Source: Alviniconcha marisindica
Lineage: Eukaryota; Mollusca; Gastropoda; Provannidae
DNA length: 64,000 nt
Assembly (NCBI GenBank): GCA_018857735.1
Contig: JABMCL010000968.1
Location: forward strand, 311,001 to 375,000
Direction: 5' to 3'
Both the position numbers and the translations under genes were made by a program. Position 1 is the first letter of the stretch, and every line of letters starts with the position of its first letter. Under the pieces are notes generated by a model. The model did no database searches. It was not told where the DNA came from and was given only the letters and a program-made list of their open reading frames with translations. Positions 31,541-43,700 of the stretch are shown one piece after another.

Positions 31541-31614
31541 CTTCTTAAGCTCAAAAACTATGCAAAATATATACACCTGAATCAGTGACTGTTTGGACTT
31601 GTGTGTTCTATCAG
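31107..31614. other. Intronic or upstream DNA before CEP44 exon 1
   Basis: AT-rich, with a (CT)n tract at 31490-31539 giving a pyrimidine-rich context about 75 bases before the acceptor at 31614. Confidence 0.4.
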
Positions 31615-31706
31615 ATGGTTTCAATTGGGGACCTGAAGAACAACATAAGGATCTTTCAGACCGAAGCTCGCCACATTAAATACAATGAAGAATTTGATCT
31701 GGATGG
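31615..31706 (+). CDS. CEP44: CEP44 coding exon 1
   Basis: ATG is the first codon after the acceptor gttctatcag; donor gtaagt at 31707, phase 2. Encodes MVSIGDLKNNIRIFQTEAR and HIKYNEEFDLDG, matching the GDLK start of CEP44 proteins. Upstream exons, if any, are 5' UTR. Confidence 0.92.
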
Positions 31707-34700
31707 GTAAGTCTCTGCAGGCTTTCTGCTAGTACTGTGTAGCTTTTGCATTGACTTCTTGTATTATAAATTGATCAGGTTTTGTCAGAAGTATTCTATT
31801 ATGAATACATGTTCTGCCACTGTGTCAGTGACCAGAGTATTCTAAGCTACCTGACAAGTGGGAAGACCAGTTAAGTTTATATCAGTTTATTACCCTCTGT
31901 TCTTCACAGACTCTTTCATGTTAATAATCTTTCATATTATTGTGATAATCAGTGAACTGAAAGAGGTGTTACCCATAATATAGCTGCAATTGCAAACCAT
32001 CATGGTGTCCCAAGAAATCTTCACACTAAATTTCATCTCAATAACTGATAAGTTTGGTGGGTCGAACACCAAGTCATGGCATTGACACAGGCAGACAAAG
32101 GCATTTTTAAAATATTAATAATAATAGAAATGATTAATAGTAATGTGATCCTAGCAAAAGTTCTGCTAGCTTCACTCTCAGTCTCATGCTGGTAAATTCT
32201 TCAGTTGTTGGAATGTATTCAGGACAGCTTTCTTCCTCTATGCGCTAACAGTTATGACGTAGCTCTTAAAATAGTTTATCTTGGCAAATAAACAAAGTGA
32301 AAACTGTTTACCCTTACACATTATATCACAGATGAAAAATCACCCATAGTTATCAGGGCTCCCATTAGTGAGTATTTCAAGGAGGTCCCTGGGACTCCCT
32401 GCTACAACTTTTAGTGGGTCCCTGAGCAGTTTTAAAGGGTCAAGTCTAATATGGAATGGCGGCTGTGCAGAAGTATTCTGCTTTGCATAATGACCTTTGC
32501 TCCTTCTACAGCTCAGTTCTGGTTTCAGTTCTGTCAGACAGTGTCACTTTTAGTTGTACACTTTCAGGTATGCTGGTTCATCATAGCAGTAACAGGTTTA
32601 TTCAGACATATTCTCGTAGTTCTCCATGCCAGTAGTACTCTGGTGGTCGGCAGCCCTGCCAACTCTGTAGATGTGTTTTAGTAGCATCCATTGGTCAGTG
32701 ATGGATTTTTAAGTAGCTGAGGACATTGAACAAAAAGAGCAAATGAGCGAACGTTTGATAGCTTGGCGTTAGGCATGGACCTATATGTAGGTCCATGTGT
32801 TAGGTGTGTGCCTGTGCATTTGTGTCTGAGCACTGATGTTGAAATCTGTGTACCTCATGAAGTTTTGGGAGAACCGTGTTCTTAACAAAGACTGTAAGGT
32901 AGCTGTTAGTTTTGTAACAGAAGATGTGGTATGAAATGAGTAGTTCACATGACCCCTGGTACTTTCTTAGTGCGTCCCATGGGACCCTCTAGGCGTATGT
33001 TTAGTGCATCCCTTTCAGTTCTAGTGCATAAGGGACGCACATCTGTGTGTTAATGGGAGCCCTGAGTTATGTAATATTGTATAATAAATGCAGTTGCTGA
33101 TAATTGTTTCACTGGTCTCGGTTTTTAGTTCCAGGCCAACTTGCATGATCTATAGATCTTTGCTTGGTGGCCCCTTTAACTAGTTTAAGGAACCTGTTGG
33201 AGAAGAATTGTTCTGGCATTCTGACACAGTGCAACATGAACATGGCCAGATGAAATGTTTGTGGGACCGTAACAATGGGAGGTGGGGCTCAGAGCTCTGT
33301 GCATGCCCATCTATGAATGTGTGTATGATATTTACTATATATATACTTTATGTATTTATATATTTTTATTAGTTTATTATTATTATGAGTTTTTAAAAAA
33401 ATGGAGGGGGGGGGGGGGCAGTTTATTTTGGATGTGTGTGTGTGTGTGTGTTTTGTGAGACATTTAGATTTGTGTGTATGAATGTTGTATTTTAGGTTGG
33501 TATGTGGTGCAGTTAATTTGAACTATGTGTTCCACATTTTAGACTAGCAAAAGGGAATCCCCAGGCGCTGCTGCCTGTATACAACCACCTGTTCACCAAC
33601 TTCAACCCCCAGTTCACTGCTGATGTCGCAAACATGCTGGAAGATGGTCTGTGCATGAAGTCAGATGTACGCTTCATGGAATCTGTCTACAAGGTATGTT
33701 TCTTCTTGGCTTTGTTAGCCTCTTGTTCTACCCATTTGTACAAGCATTTGCTGTTTTACTTTTAGTGACCTTGTCCAGATTTCAAGTCATGACTCACAGC
33801 ATGAAAGATTGTGATTGTGCTAGACATTTTTCAGACTGATGTAATGTCTGTAAGGTGGCAAAAGTGGGCTCTTGGGGGCTCTTTCATTCAGGTCTTACAT
33901 TTTTTTTACATTGTTATGAATATGATACCTTCAGAACTCTACCTGTTCAAGGTTCATACCATTTTTTTATGATGAAGTCATTACTCATGGGGTTGTTAAA
34001 AAGGTTAAACTGATCTTGTATTTTTAGACCAAGTTCTTATTTGGTGGAAAATCAGGTAAATTCATATGATTGTTCAATGCATAATTCAAGAGCAAGGTTG
34101 CAAGTAGAGCACCATGTGTTGATGCGCTTAAGGGAAAGAAACTGCATATTTATAGTTCTGTCAAGGCTATTGCTGTAGGCACTCTTTTAGACTGTTAGAG
34201 ACTATTTAAGTGAGATGTTTCAAACTTTGCATGATGATTACATGCATCAAGTTTTGCATTTTGAGAACAGTTTTGTTGACCTTGAATGCTTGATCAAACT
34301 CCATAGCTTCTTTGAAAACACAAGTCATCTTAGCTTTTCCTGTCAGGGAATATAATCATTAAAGTATAATGAAATTATGATGTGTGGACAATAACTTGTA
34401 TACAGGTTCTGCGAGACATGTTCTGCTTCAAGCCATCAATGACCAAAGAGCAGTTTTTCGCCATGAATATGTTTGCTGAGCGCAAGATCATCATGTGCAT
34501 AGAAATCATGCGGTTGGTGCAAGATCGGTACCGCTTCACTGGTCCCAAGAACCCAACCAACCCCAACATCAGGGTGTCCTCCGTCGTGGACACAGGACTA
34601 CACCCTAAGGTATGTATGGGTAGCGTCCTTAATTCCACCAACCCCAAATAATTCAAGGTGTCCTCTGTCATAGGCACAGGACTACACTCTAAGGTATGTA

Positions 34701-37700
34701 TGGGTAGTGTCCTTAATCCTGCCAACCCCAACATCAAGGTGTCCTCCATCATTGACACAGAACTATACCCTGAGGTATGTATGGGTAGTGTCCTTAAGTC
34801 CACCAAACCCAACATCAAGGTGTCCTCCATCATTGACACACAGGATTACACCATACAGTATATATGGGTAGTGTCCCTAAGTCCACCAACCCCATCATCA
34901 AGGTGTCCTTGGTCATGGGCTTTGGAATCCTGTGTAGTGTCCTGAATCCCACCAACTGCAAACTTTTGTGTTTTCAGATTATTTTCTGATGTAAGGGGAG
35001 CATCTGGCAAACTGAGTTGAGATCCAGCACCCAAATGGCAGAAGAAATATGTTCAAGATCAAATTCAAAATTTAAAAAACACAACAAAAAACACACACCC
35101 TGTGCTCAAGGGAGAGAAGCAAGGCAGAGTTCTTTCCCTTGTTTGATATTGCAGATCTTCAAGTCCAGGTTTTGCACTCAGTGCAGTTCACTTGTTGTAT
35201 GGTTGCTACACACATTAAAAAGGTCATACACATTATATGTTATGACTGAAGTGTGTATTTGAATGAATAATCGACCTGTTTTCCAGTCTGGCCCTTAAAA
35301 TTGAATGCGAGCCATCAGAGCAAAATTGCTCCTCTTGTCTTTGCCAAAGATTTGCCATAAAAAAACTATTTTCTTTTTGGTAAACTCTCACAGAGAAAAT
35401 GTGGATCAGGGAGAGGTCATGTACTTTTCTTGTAAACTGCTTGTCGGGGATTCTGTGCTGATCTGGCAGTTAGCACTTAGCTTGTGTTTGGTCAGTTTAT
35501 GACACTGCTACAAGGTGACAACAAATAAAGCAGAACATGAACCATTATGGTGTGTGTGCCACTGTGTGTGTGTGTCATTTCATATGTGACTCTTTCACTG
35601 CACTTGTGAGACTTTGTGATTTTTTTATCCTTATTATTTTGATTTTTACAGCATACTTTTTGTAGCCTAGAACTAGAAGATATTTACATATATTGAGTGT
35701 ACCTGACATACTGCTCCTAAAGGGGTAAAAGAGATGCATTTGTTCATATTTCTCAGTATTTTAGTAAGAGGAGGTGAGCGCAATTCTCAGTTGCATAAAT
35801 GTGTCCAGTTTTATGATGTTTGAGTGGAACATAGCCCCCCCCCCCCCCCCCCCCCTCTCCCATCACTACCATATTAGCTGGTTGTCATTTTTGGGGCACT
35901 TAAAGTATTGTGTATTTTTATGCAGCCAGTTTAGATTGTGTTCATGCATTGCACAGAATGAAGGAACATGGGTGACATGTCAGACTTGGCAAAAACGTAA
36001 GTCTTGAGGGGGATTTTTACACTGTTTAAGTGAGAGCTTTCAAACTTTGTATGATGGTAACCCCACTTAGTCTTTCTCTTCATGCAAGTTTTTCTGACCT
36101 TTGTCCACCTTCAAGTTAAGAGAGTTTAAAAATTAAAAGCTAAATTTAAAAGTAATACTCATAACCGTGATGAGGACTTTAAATTGAATCCATACCCTCT
36201 ATGTATTGTGGGACAAAGATGCTCGGACAAGAAGCAGAGAATAGACAAAATGGTTACACTGATGAACGGGAAAGACAGACTTTGAAAGTTTTGTTTTTCT
36301 GTTTGAGCGAGCTGATGCTTTGGCTCTTCTTGTTTTACGTGGGTCTGTTGTTGCTGTTGTTTCCTTTTGAATCAGTTTTGATATACTTGGACTTGTTTAA
36401 AAACACGGAGAGTGACTTCAGAGCTTGCATATTTTTTTCCCCTTGGTGTTTTTTTTAAATTTGGTTTCTTTTTTTCCCTCCACAGAGAGTGTCATCACAT
36501 GAGTTGGTTACCAGTGAGCCAAGTTCAGGTAAGTTAATTCTGTTTATCTATCCCTCCACACCCCACCCCGACCCACCCACCCACTCACCTGCAAACCCAC
36601 TCCCTGTTACCACAGCAGCACAGAAAAGACCCTAGTCACAGCTGCCAGAATGCAGGTGGCAGGTTACAGTCAAATACACATGCACCATATATATGTGGCT
36701 TTGAATGACACTGTAAGCTGGTGCAAGGTTGCACAGTGTACACAAACTGTGTGCCAAGGTGGTAGCAGTTTTATATGGCACCATGTAACAACCAAACAGC
36801 ACTGTACGTACATGCGTATGGATATTCAAAATGAGCTGTGTAAAGCTTCAGTCACTCATTCAAGTCACATGTGACTGCACTAAATCATATCTGTTCAGAA
36901 GCAGAGAACAGCACTCTATAAATTAAAATGATCGGTCAATCAATTTCATGCCATGAAGTTTATGTGGGAGGGGGGTTGGGAAAAGTCTCAGAGAAAAGAG
37001 GAACCCCCACCTCCCCAACCCCACCCCTCACCCCAAAAGGCAACAACAACAAATTATAACTGTTATGATGCGCATAATCAGTCTTGACGCGATACAAAGT
37101 GGCTGTTGATAGAGAGCAGATATATGATATATGTATTGAAATACTATACTTGCCCAAAATGACTGAAGCTCCAGGCTCTCTAGGTGCCAATCAGAGAACG
37201 TTTCAAGAGTTCTGGTGCTGAGTGTGAGTAAGGCACATGCATCTGTGACCCTTTGTGACTGGGGGGGGGTGTGCAGTCAGAAAGATGGGTTGTTGCTTAA
37301 CGTCCACAGAAACTGTAGGTTTATTAGGGACGGGAGCCCAGGACGTCCACCTCGACTTTCACACAGCTCCTGAGCTCTGAAAGATGGGGCAGACAAGCTG
37401 CTGCTTTTCTGGAGGTGGCACCGTCTCTGAAGTGGTGTCTCAGACAGTGTGTTACTCCAGTTTTCTTTTTGCTGCGGTTGTGTTATTGGCCTGATTTCCC
37501 CTTTTTGTTCTGCAAGGATATTTATTTGCCAGTGACATTTAAATGTACACAGGAACTTGTCTTGGTGACGTTCCATTCATACGCTGCATTAACAAACAGA
37601 CAAAACATTACAGTTAGCCATGTATAAAAGTTCTAAATAAATAAAAGTTAAATTCAACAATGAATTTGTCTTGGTGACGTTCCTTTCATACAGTGCATTA

Positions 37701-40700
37701 ACAAATAGACAAAACATTACAGTTAGCCATGTATAAAAGTTCTAAATAAATAAAAGTTAAATTCAACAATGAATTTGTCTTGGTGACGTTCCTTTCATAC
37801 AGTGCGTTAACAGATAGGCAAAACAATACAATTAGCTGTGTATAAAAGTTTAAACAAAAGTTCATTCATGCAGGGTAAGCTACCGCACACACACACACGC
37901 GCACCCACATACTCATACATGCACACGCATACTGGAAGCTTTTGGGTTGATGCAATACACATCATTATAGTAGAAACATTAACTTCCAGTGCCTCAGTGT
38001 CGCAGCTTACCTCGTGTGCCCATGTGTTCATTCTGTGTACTCTTGATGCATTGCAGAAGGACTGAATCGCAAGGTAGCAGAAAAGGCGAATCGCAAAACA
38101 TCAGACAAGGTTCTCAAGCCTTTCTCAGCCTTGATGGGTATGAACGAGAAAGAAGGCTGGCAGCTGAAGCTGGGTTACCTGCGCCCCAAATCGCCGGATG
38201 AAGACGATTACAAGAAGGCAGGCGGTGAGGTAGAAGGCAGCAAGGGGCTGCACAAAGAGGACCACTCCAAGACGGCACCCAAAGATCTGCGCTCAGAGAA
38301 GTCTTCAAGAGAAGAAATTGCGCCCGACGCTGTCAGAAGCTTGTCCCCGCAGCTGAGCCAAAAGAAGAGCAGATCAGCAGAAGGCAAAAGCAAAGCCGCT
38401 GAAGTGGTCAACATGCCTCGTGGTAAGTGCTGAGGTTGACTGGCGCCAGTCACCAACTGTCACATGCAGGGCTGGCAGAGAAAAGCTAACTTGCTCCTCA
38501 CGAGTAGCAAATGGAAAATCAGTGAGGCAAGTACAGTTTGGACATTAGTGTTAGTGAGTCACCAGCCATCACATGCAGGGCTGGCAGAGAAAAGCTAACT
38601 TGCTCCTCACAAGTGGCAAGCAGAAAATCAGTGAGGCAAGCGCAGTTTGGAAGTTAGTGAGTCACCAGCTATCAGTGTATCACATGCAGAGCTGGCAGAG
38701 AAAAGCTAACTTGCTCCTCACAAGTGGCAAGCAGAAAATCAGTGAGGCAAGCCAGTTTGGAAGTTAGTGAGTCACCAGCACATGTCACATGCAGGGCTGG
38801 CAGAGAAAAGCTAACTTGCTCCTCACAAGTGGCAAGCAGAAAATCAGTGAGGCAAGCGCAGTTTGGAAGTTAGTGAGTCACCAGCTATCAGTGTTCACAT
38901 GCAGAGCTGGCAGAGAAAAGCTAACTTGCTCCTCACAAGTGGCAAGCAGAAAATCAGTGAGGCAAGCGCAGTTTGGAAGTTAGTGAGTCACCAGCTATCA
39001 GTGTATCACATGCAGAGCTGGCAGAGAAAAGCTAATTTGCTCCTCCTCACAAGTGGCAAGTGGAAAATCAATGAGGCAAGTACAGTTTGGACATTAGTGT
39101 TAGTGAGTCACCAGCTATCATATGCAGGGCTGGCAGAGAAAAGCTAATGGGACGAAGTGGTCAGCATGTGTTAGTGAGTCACCAGCTATCATATGCAGGG
39201 CTGGCAGAGAAAAGCTAATGGGACGAAGTGGTCAGCATGTGTTAGTGAGTCACCAGCTATCACATGCAGGGCTGGCAGAGAAAAGCTAATGGGACAAAAT
39301 GGTCACCATGTGTTAGTGAGTCACCAGCTATCACATGCAGGGCTGGCAGAGAAAAGCTAATGGGAGGAAGTGGTCAACATGTGTTAGTGAGTCACCAGCT
39401 ATCATATGCAGGGCTGGCAGAGAAAAGCTAATGGGCCAAAGTGGTCAACATGCCTCGTGTTTAAACAAGGACTTTCAAACTTTGCATGATTATTATCTTG
39501 CTTGGTGATCTATACCTTGTTTGGTGGCCTTGACTTTGTTTCAAGGTCATAGGTATGTCAGCAACTTAAACTGCAAATGAGAGAGAGAGAGAGAGACTTT
39601 GCTGCTTAACATCCACGGATGGAGTAGGCCTGTTAGGGACGGGGACGAGTGGGAAAAGGGGGACAGAAGAGTGAAACCTCAAAACAGGTGCCAACCCAGA
39701 AGACCAAGGCCCTCGTGGACTGCCGCCAGAACAACAAAATGTTAAGGCAGTGTCTGTCTGGCATTGCATGGCGACCACCGCACCACGCAATTGCTGTCCC
39801 AACTGCTATGCAGGACAGTCACAAAGACAATGTCCGTAGCTCCGCCGTTGGGAAACAACTGAAGCAAAAGAAGTCTGACTCTCCAGCCCAGCTCCACCTC
39901 CTTGCTCTTGATCTCTTCTGGGTTAACTTCTGTTGAGAGTCCAGCTCACCTCCTTCCTCGTGATCTTGCCTGGACTCTTGTTGTTACAGCAAATGTTAAT
40001 GTTAGATCTATTTATTCTTGTTGGGTGTAGTCGTATAGTTTTTACATGTATTAACAGGATCACGCTTAATATGCTTTGTGTGACTGGTACATATTTGAAA
40101 GGGTTGATTTGCGTGTAGAGTTTTGCACTTGACTGTGACTGAGTCATGTGAGCAGTTTTGTTTCCCCTGTAACAAAGTTGGGGGCTATGCTGGAGTCACC
40201 ATGTCTGTCTGTTCGATATCTTCTGAACCACTCAAACTTTTGCCACCAGATCTTGTGTGGTGATGCTGAGCTGGAGTGTCATCTGAATTTTTATTATTTT
40301 ATTATTACATTTGGCCAAGCCATAACTGGTTTTGTATGCTTAAAATCTAAATGTCTGAGTTAAGCCAGTGCTACAGGCTAAGACTGCCTGTTGAGTAGTA
40401 TCTCTCTTCCCCCCCCCCCCCCCCCCCCCATGTGTAAAACTTGTCCGTGAGCTATGCAGATCAGATTTCATTCTTATCACCATTTATTTGTATATTGTCT
40501 GTCTCTTGTATACAAGAGACAAGAAACAAAAAGTTGTTTTCGCTCAATATTTAGTATGTTTTGTAGTATCTTATTAAAAGAAGCATTCTTTGTAGCCTTT
40601 TGGGGTATTTTGGTCTTGTTTGTCAGCTAGTTTTAGTCTTGGGAAAGGTCAGGGGTTGAACTGCTACTAGACCTGCACAGTGCATAGTCTTGAGTAAGGT

Positions 40701-43700
40701 TAGGGTGGAACTTGCTTCTGTGCTTGCACAGTACGGTCACTTTCAGTTCTGACGTACTTGCTTCTGTGCTTGCACAGTACGGTCACTTTCAGTTCTGACG
40801 TACTTGCTTCTGTGCTTGCACAGTACGGTCACTTTCAGTTCTGACGTACTTGCTTCTGTGCTTGCACAGTACGGTCACTTTCAGTTCTGACGTACTTGCT
40901 TCTGTGCTTGCACAGTACGGTCACTTTCAGTTCTGACCATTACAGACATTTTTCAACACAGCATTGATGGATATTTCACATCGTTTCACCAAATCAACAC
41001 GCACAATGCAAATGCTCAAAGACTGTAGGGATGGTTGGTAGTACACCGTAACTGCTGTCTCCTCTATAAAATGGAGCCGGAATTAATCAAAAGCGGCCGT
41101 ATTGAGAGATAAACTTACCGAGAGAATTGCATTTGCTGTAATACTCGATTGATGAAGACTGCTGTGCAGGCAAACGATCAGGAGATAGTGGCCACATGCG
41201 TGTTGCTGATGTGCTTGCTAAAGGGATGATGGCAGACCACAAGAAGGGAGAAAACCAGGCAGACCAATCTCAGAGTGACTGGGACCCTTCTGAAGCAGTA
41301 GAGTGCATTCTGGCTAAAGTGCGTGACCTTCCTGGCCAGCTCACCTCCTTCATGAAGGTCAGTCTCAACTGGACGGTTTGGTGAGTTGAATTATTTGCTT
41401 GTCCTGTGCCATTTGGAGAAGAATATTAACCCACTTAGCCTCAGACCAGCCGCTGCCCTTTCACTACAAAATCCCATGCGAAGAGAAGTAACTGTCTACT
41501 GTGTCAAATGATCCCAGTATACAACTTAAAAAATCTATAATAAACACCAGACAAAAGTTTCAGCTCACTTCGTATTTTTCCTTGTTTGCAAATACAGTGT
41601 TCTTGCATATCCAACAGGTTTTGATTTTTTTCACTCAAAAATAAAATCATTAAAACAAATTGCAAGTCAGAAATGTCTGCATCTGAATGTCAGGTTTTAG
41701 GGTGCCTACGGGGTAACCGACTGCACAATTTCCAGTTTAAATCGCCAAAGGTGAAGCTCCGTGAGTTTGTTAGGTAAGCCCAAGGTAAGCATCTGAGCCA
41801 AATTTGCAGTTCAAATCTCAAAGGATGAAGCTCTGACACCATTGTTAACAGTAGGACTTTTGTTTATTTTCGTGCATCTATCGTGTGTCCATCTCGCAAC
41901 TGTGAAAATTCATAGCATCTCTCAGACTCCACCGAACTTCGAACAAAGGACATTGCCGGAAGTAGTAAACAATAGCGGTAACAAGGCTATAAGTCTCGTG
42001 AGAATCCCCTTCCTGTTTGCATAAGACGGGATGCTAGCATGGAGCGTCTGTAAGGTGGCCACTGCCAGGCAGTCCAGGGTCACGTGGTAAGGAAAAAGAG
42101 TGGGAGGTCTGGGGCAAAGTGGATTAATAAGAATGTATTCATTTTTGTGCTATTTTTTGTAGTTAAAAAACCCCAAAAGTGATCATGAGCCAGACAGGGT
42201 GTTCCATATTTTTAACTCACTATCCAGTTATCTGATTGGTAGGTGTTCAGCTTGCCCAGTCATTTTGCTGTCTTGTCAACAAAATAGCTTTTGAATCAGA
42301 GGAGAGTATTTTAAGTACAACAAATGCTGGTTCACAGTTACTTTCACTCAATCGTGAGTCGGACAGATCATTTTAAATTCTGGCTCATTGAATTTTCTCA
42401 GTAGGCAGCTAACATTTTGGATAGTGGCTTATCTTTCAGTTTCTAAAAAAAAAATTTTTTTTAGAATTATGAAAAGCTCTCTGTTTATGTCTCCATTTCT
42501 TGTATTTCTTTCGTTTTTGAACAACTGCAGGACATAGGTCTGGGCAGAGGATGTCTGTGGCATATGGGAGCCTAATAGTAATAGTAAAGGGTGTGTGTGT
42601 GTGTTGTGGGATCAGGCCGTGGAGGGCAGGCTGCTGAGGATCGAGGAGCGGCTGGACAACGTGGAAGGTCTGGCTGCCAAACTCAACCATGCGGAAGGAA
42701 AAAACACCTCGCAAGCTAGCCTCAAGCATGAGATGGAGACTCTGCATGCTCGACTCCTCCTTCTGGAAAATCGCATGGTCATGAGTGAGAGTAGGGTTAG
42801 TACAGACTTCTCTTTGCGTCAGTGTCTCATTGTGTGTGTGCATGTCTGTTGTTTGGACTCTTACAATGGTTTTGTCTGATTGAGTATTAAAAAAACCTGA
42901 TGCATTTGGGCATAGTCAAACTAGAATGCTTTCATTTTATGGAAAATGCACACCAGAAAGCAATCATAAGTAGCTTACTTCCTCTTCCTACAATCAGTAT
43001 TACACAGCCTGTGAGAATCACACTCCTTCAGCATCTGGTAGAAGCCAGCTAGTGACAGTTTGCCTCTTACAGTTCTGGTAAGCACAGTACCAGGTCATCT
43101 GTGGAACTTGAAGTTTCTCGGGCAATCACAGCAAATCAAAGAGCTGATCATGAGGCACACTACAAATGTGACAGATACGGAGCCAAGGAAGATCAGTATC
43201 ACGGTGAAGGGTTATAATCAGAATGTGATGGTTTTTGCTGTGTTTCCCCAAAGTATTGATTCTTTTGCAACCAAGCGTGGTCTGGTGTATCTTAAACTGG
43301 AACGTCTTGTTTTCTCAGGAGTCCCACGCCTTGTCGCCAGAGCCCATGCGGCTGGGGCACTCCACGGAGGAGAGGAAAGGAGAGTTTACTACCAGCCCCT
43401 TTGTTTCTCTGGAGAGGGGGGGTAAGTTGCGTGTTATTTCAGATCAGCTACTGACACGAGTAACAGCTTTCCATCTCTGCAGTCGTATAACCATTTATTC
43501 TAGTCGTATAACCATTTATTGCCATCTATAATGATAGATAACTTTTATATAGCACTGTTCTCAGGTCTAGACAAACTCGCTGCGCTTTGCAGCATACTCT
43601 GGCATTTTCAACTTTAAGTGAGAAAAACATCAAAGGTAACATGTTCAAGAAAATAATACAGAGGACAGTTAACGTTGTGTCAGAAAATGAGTTAATTTAA

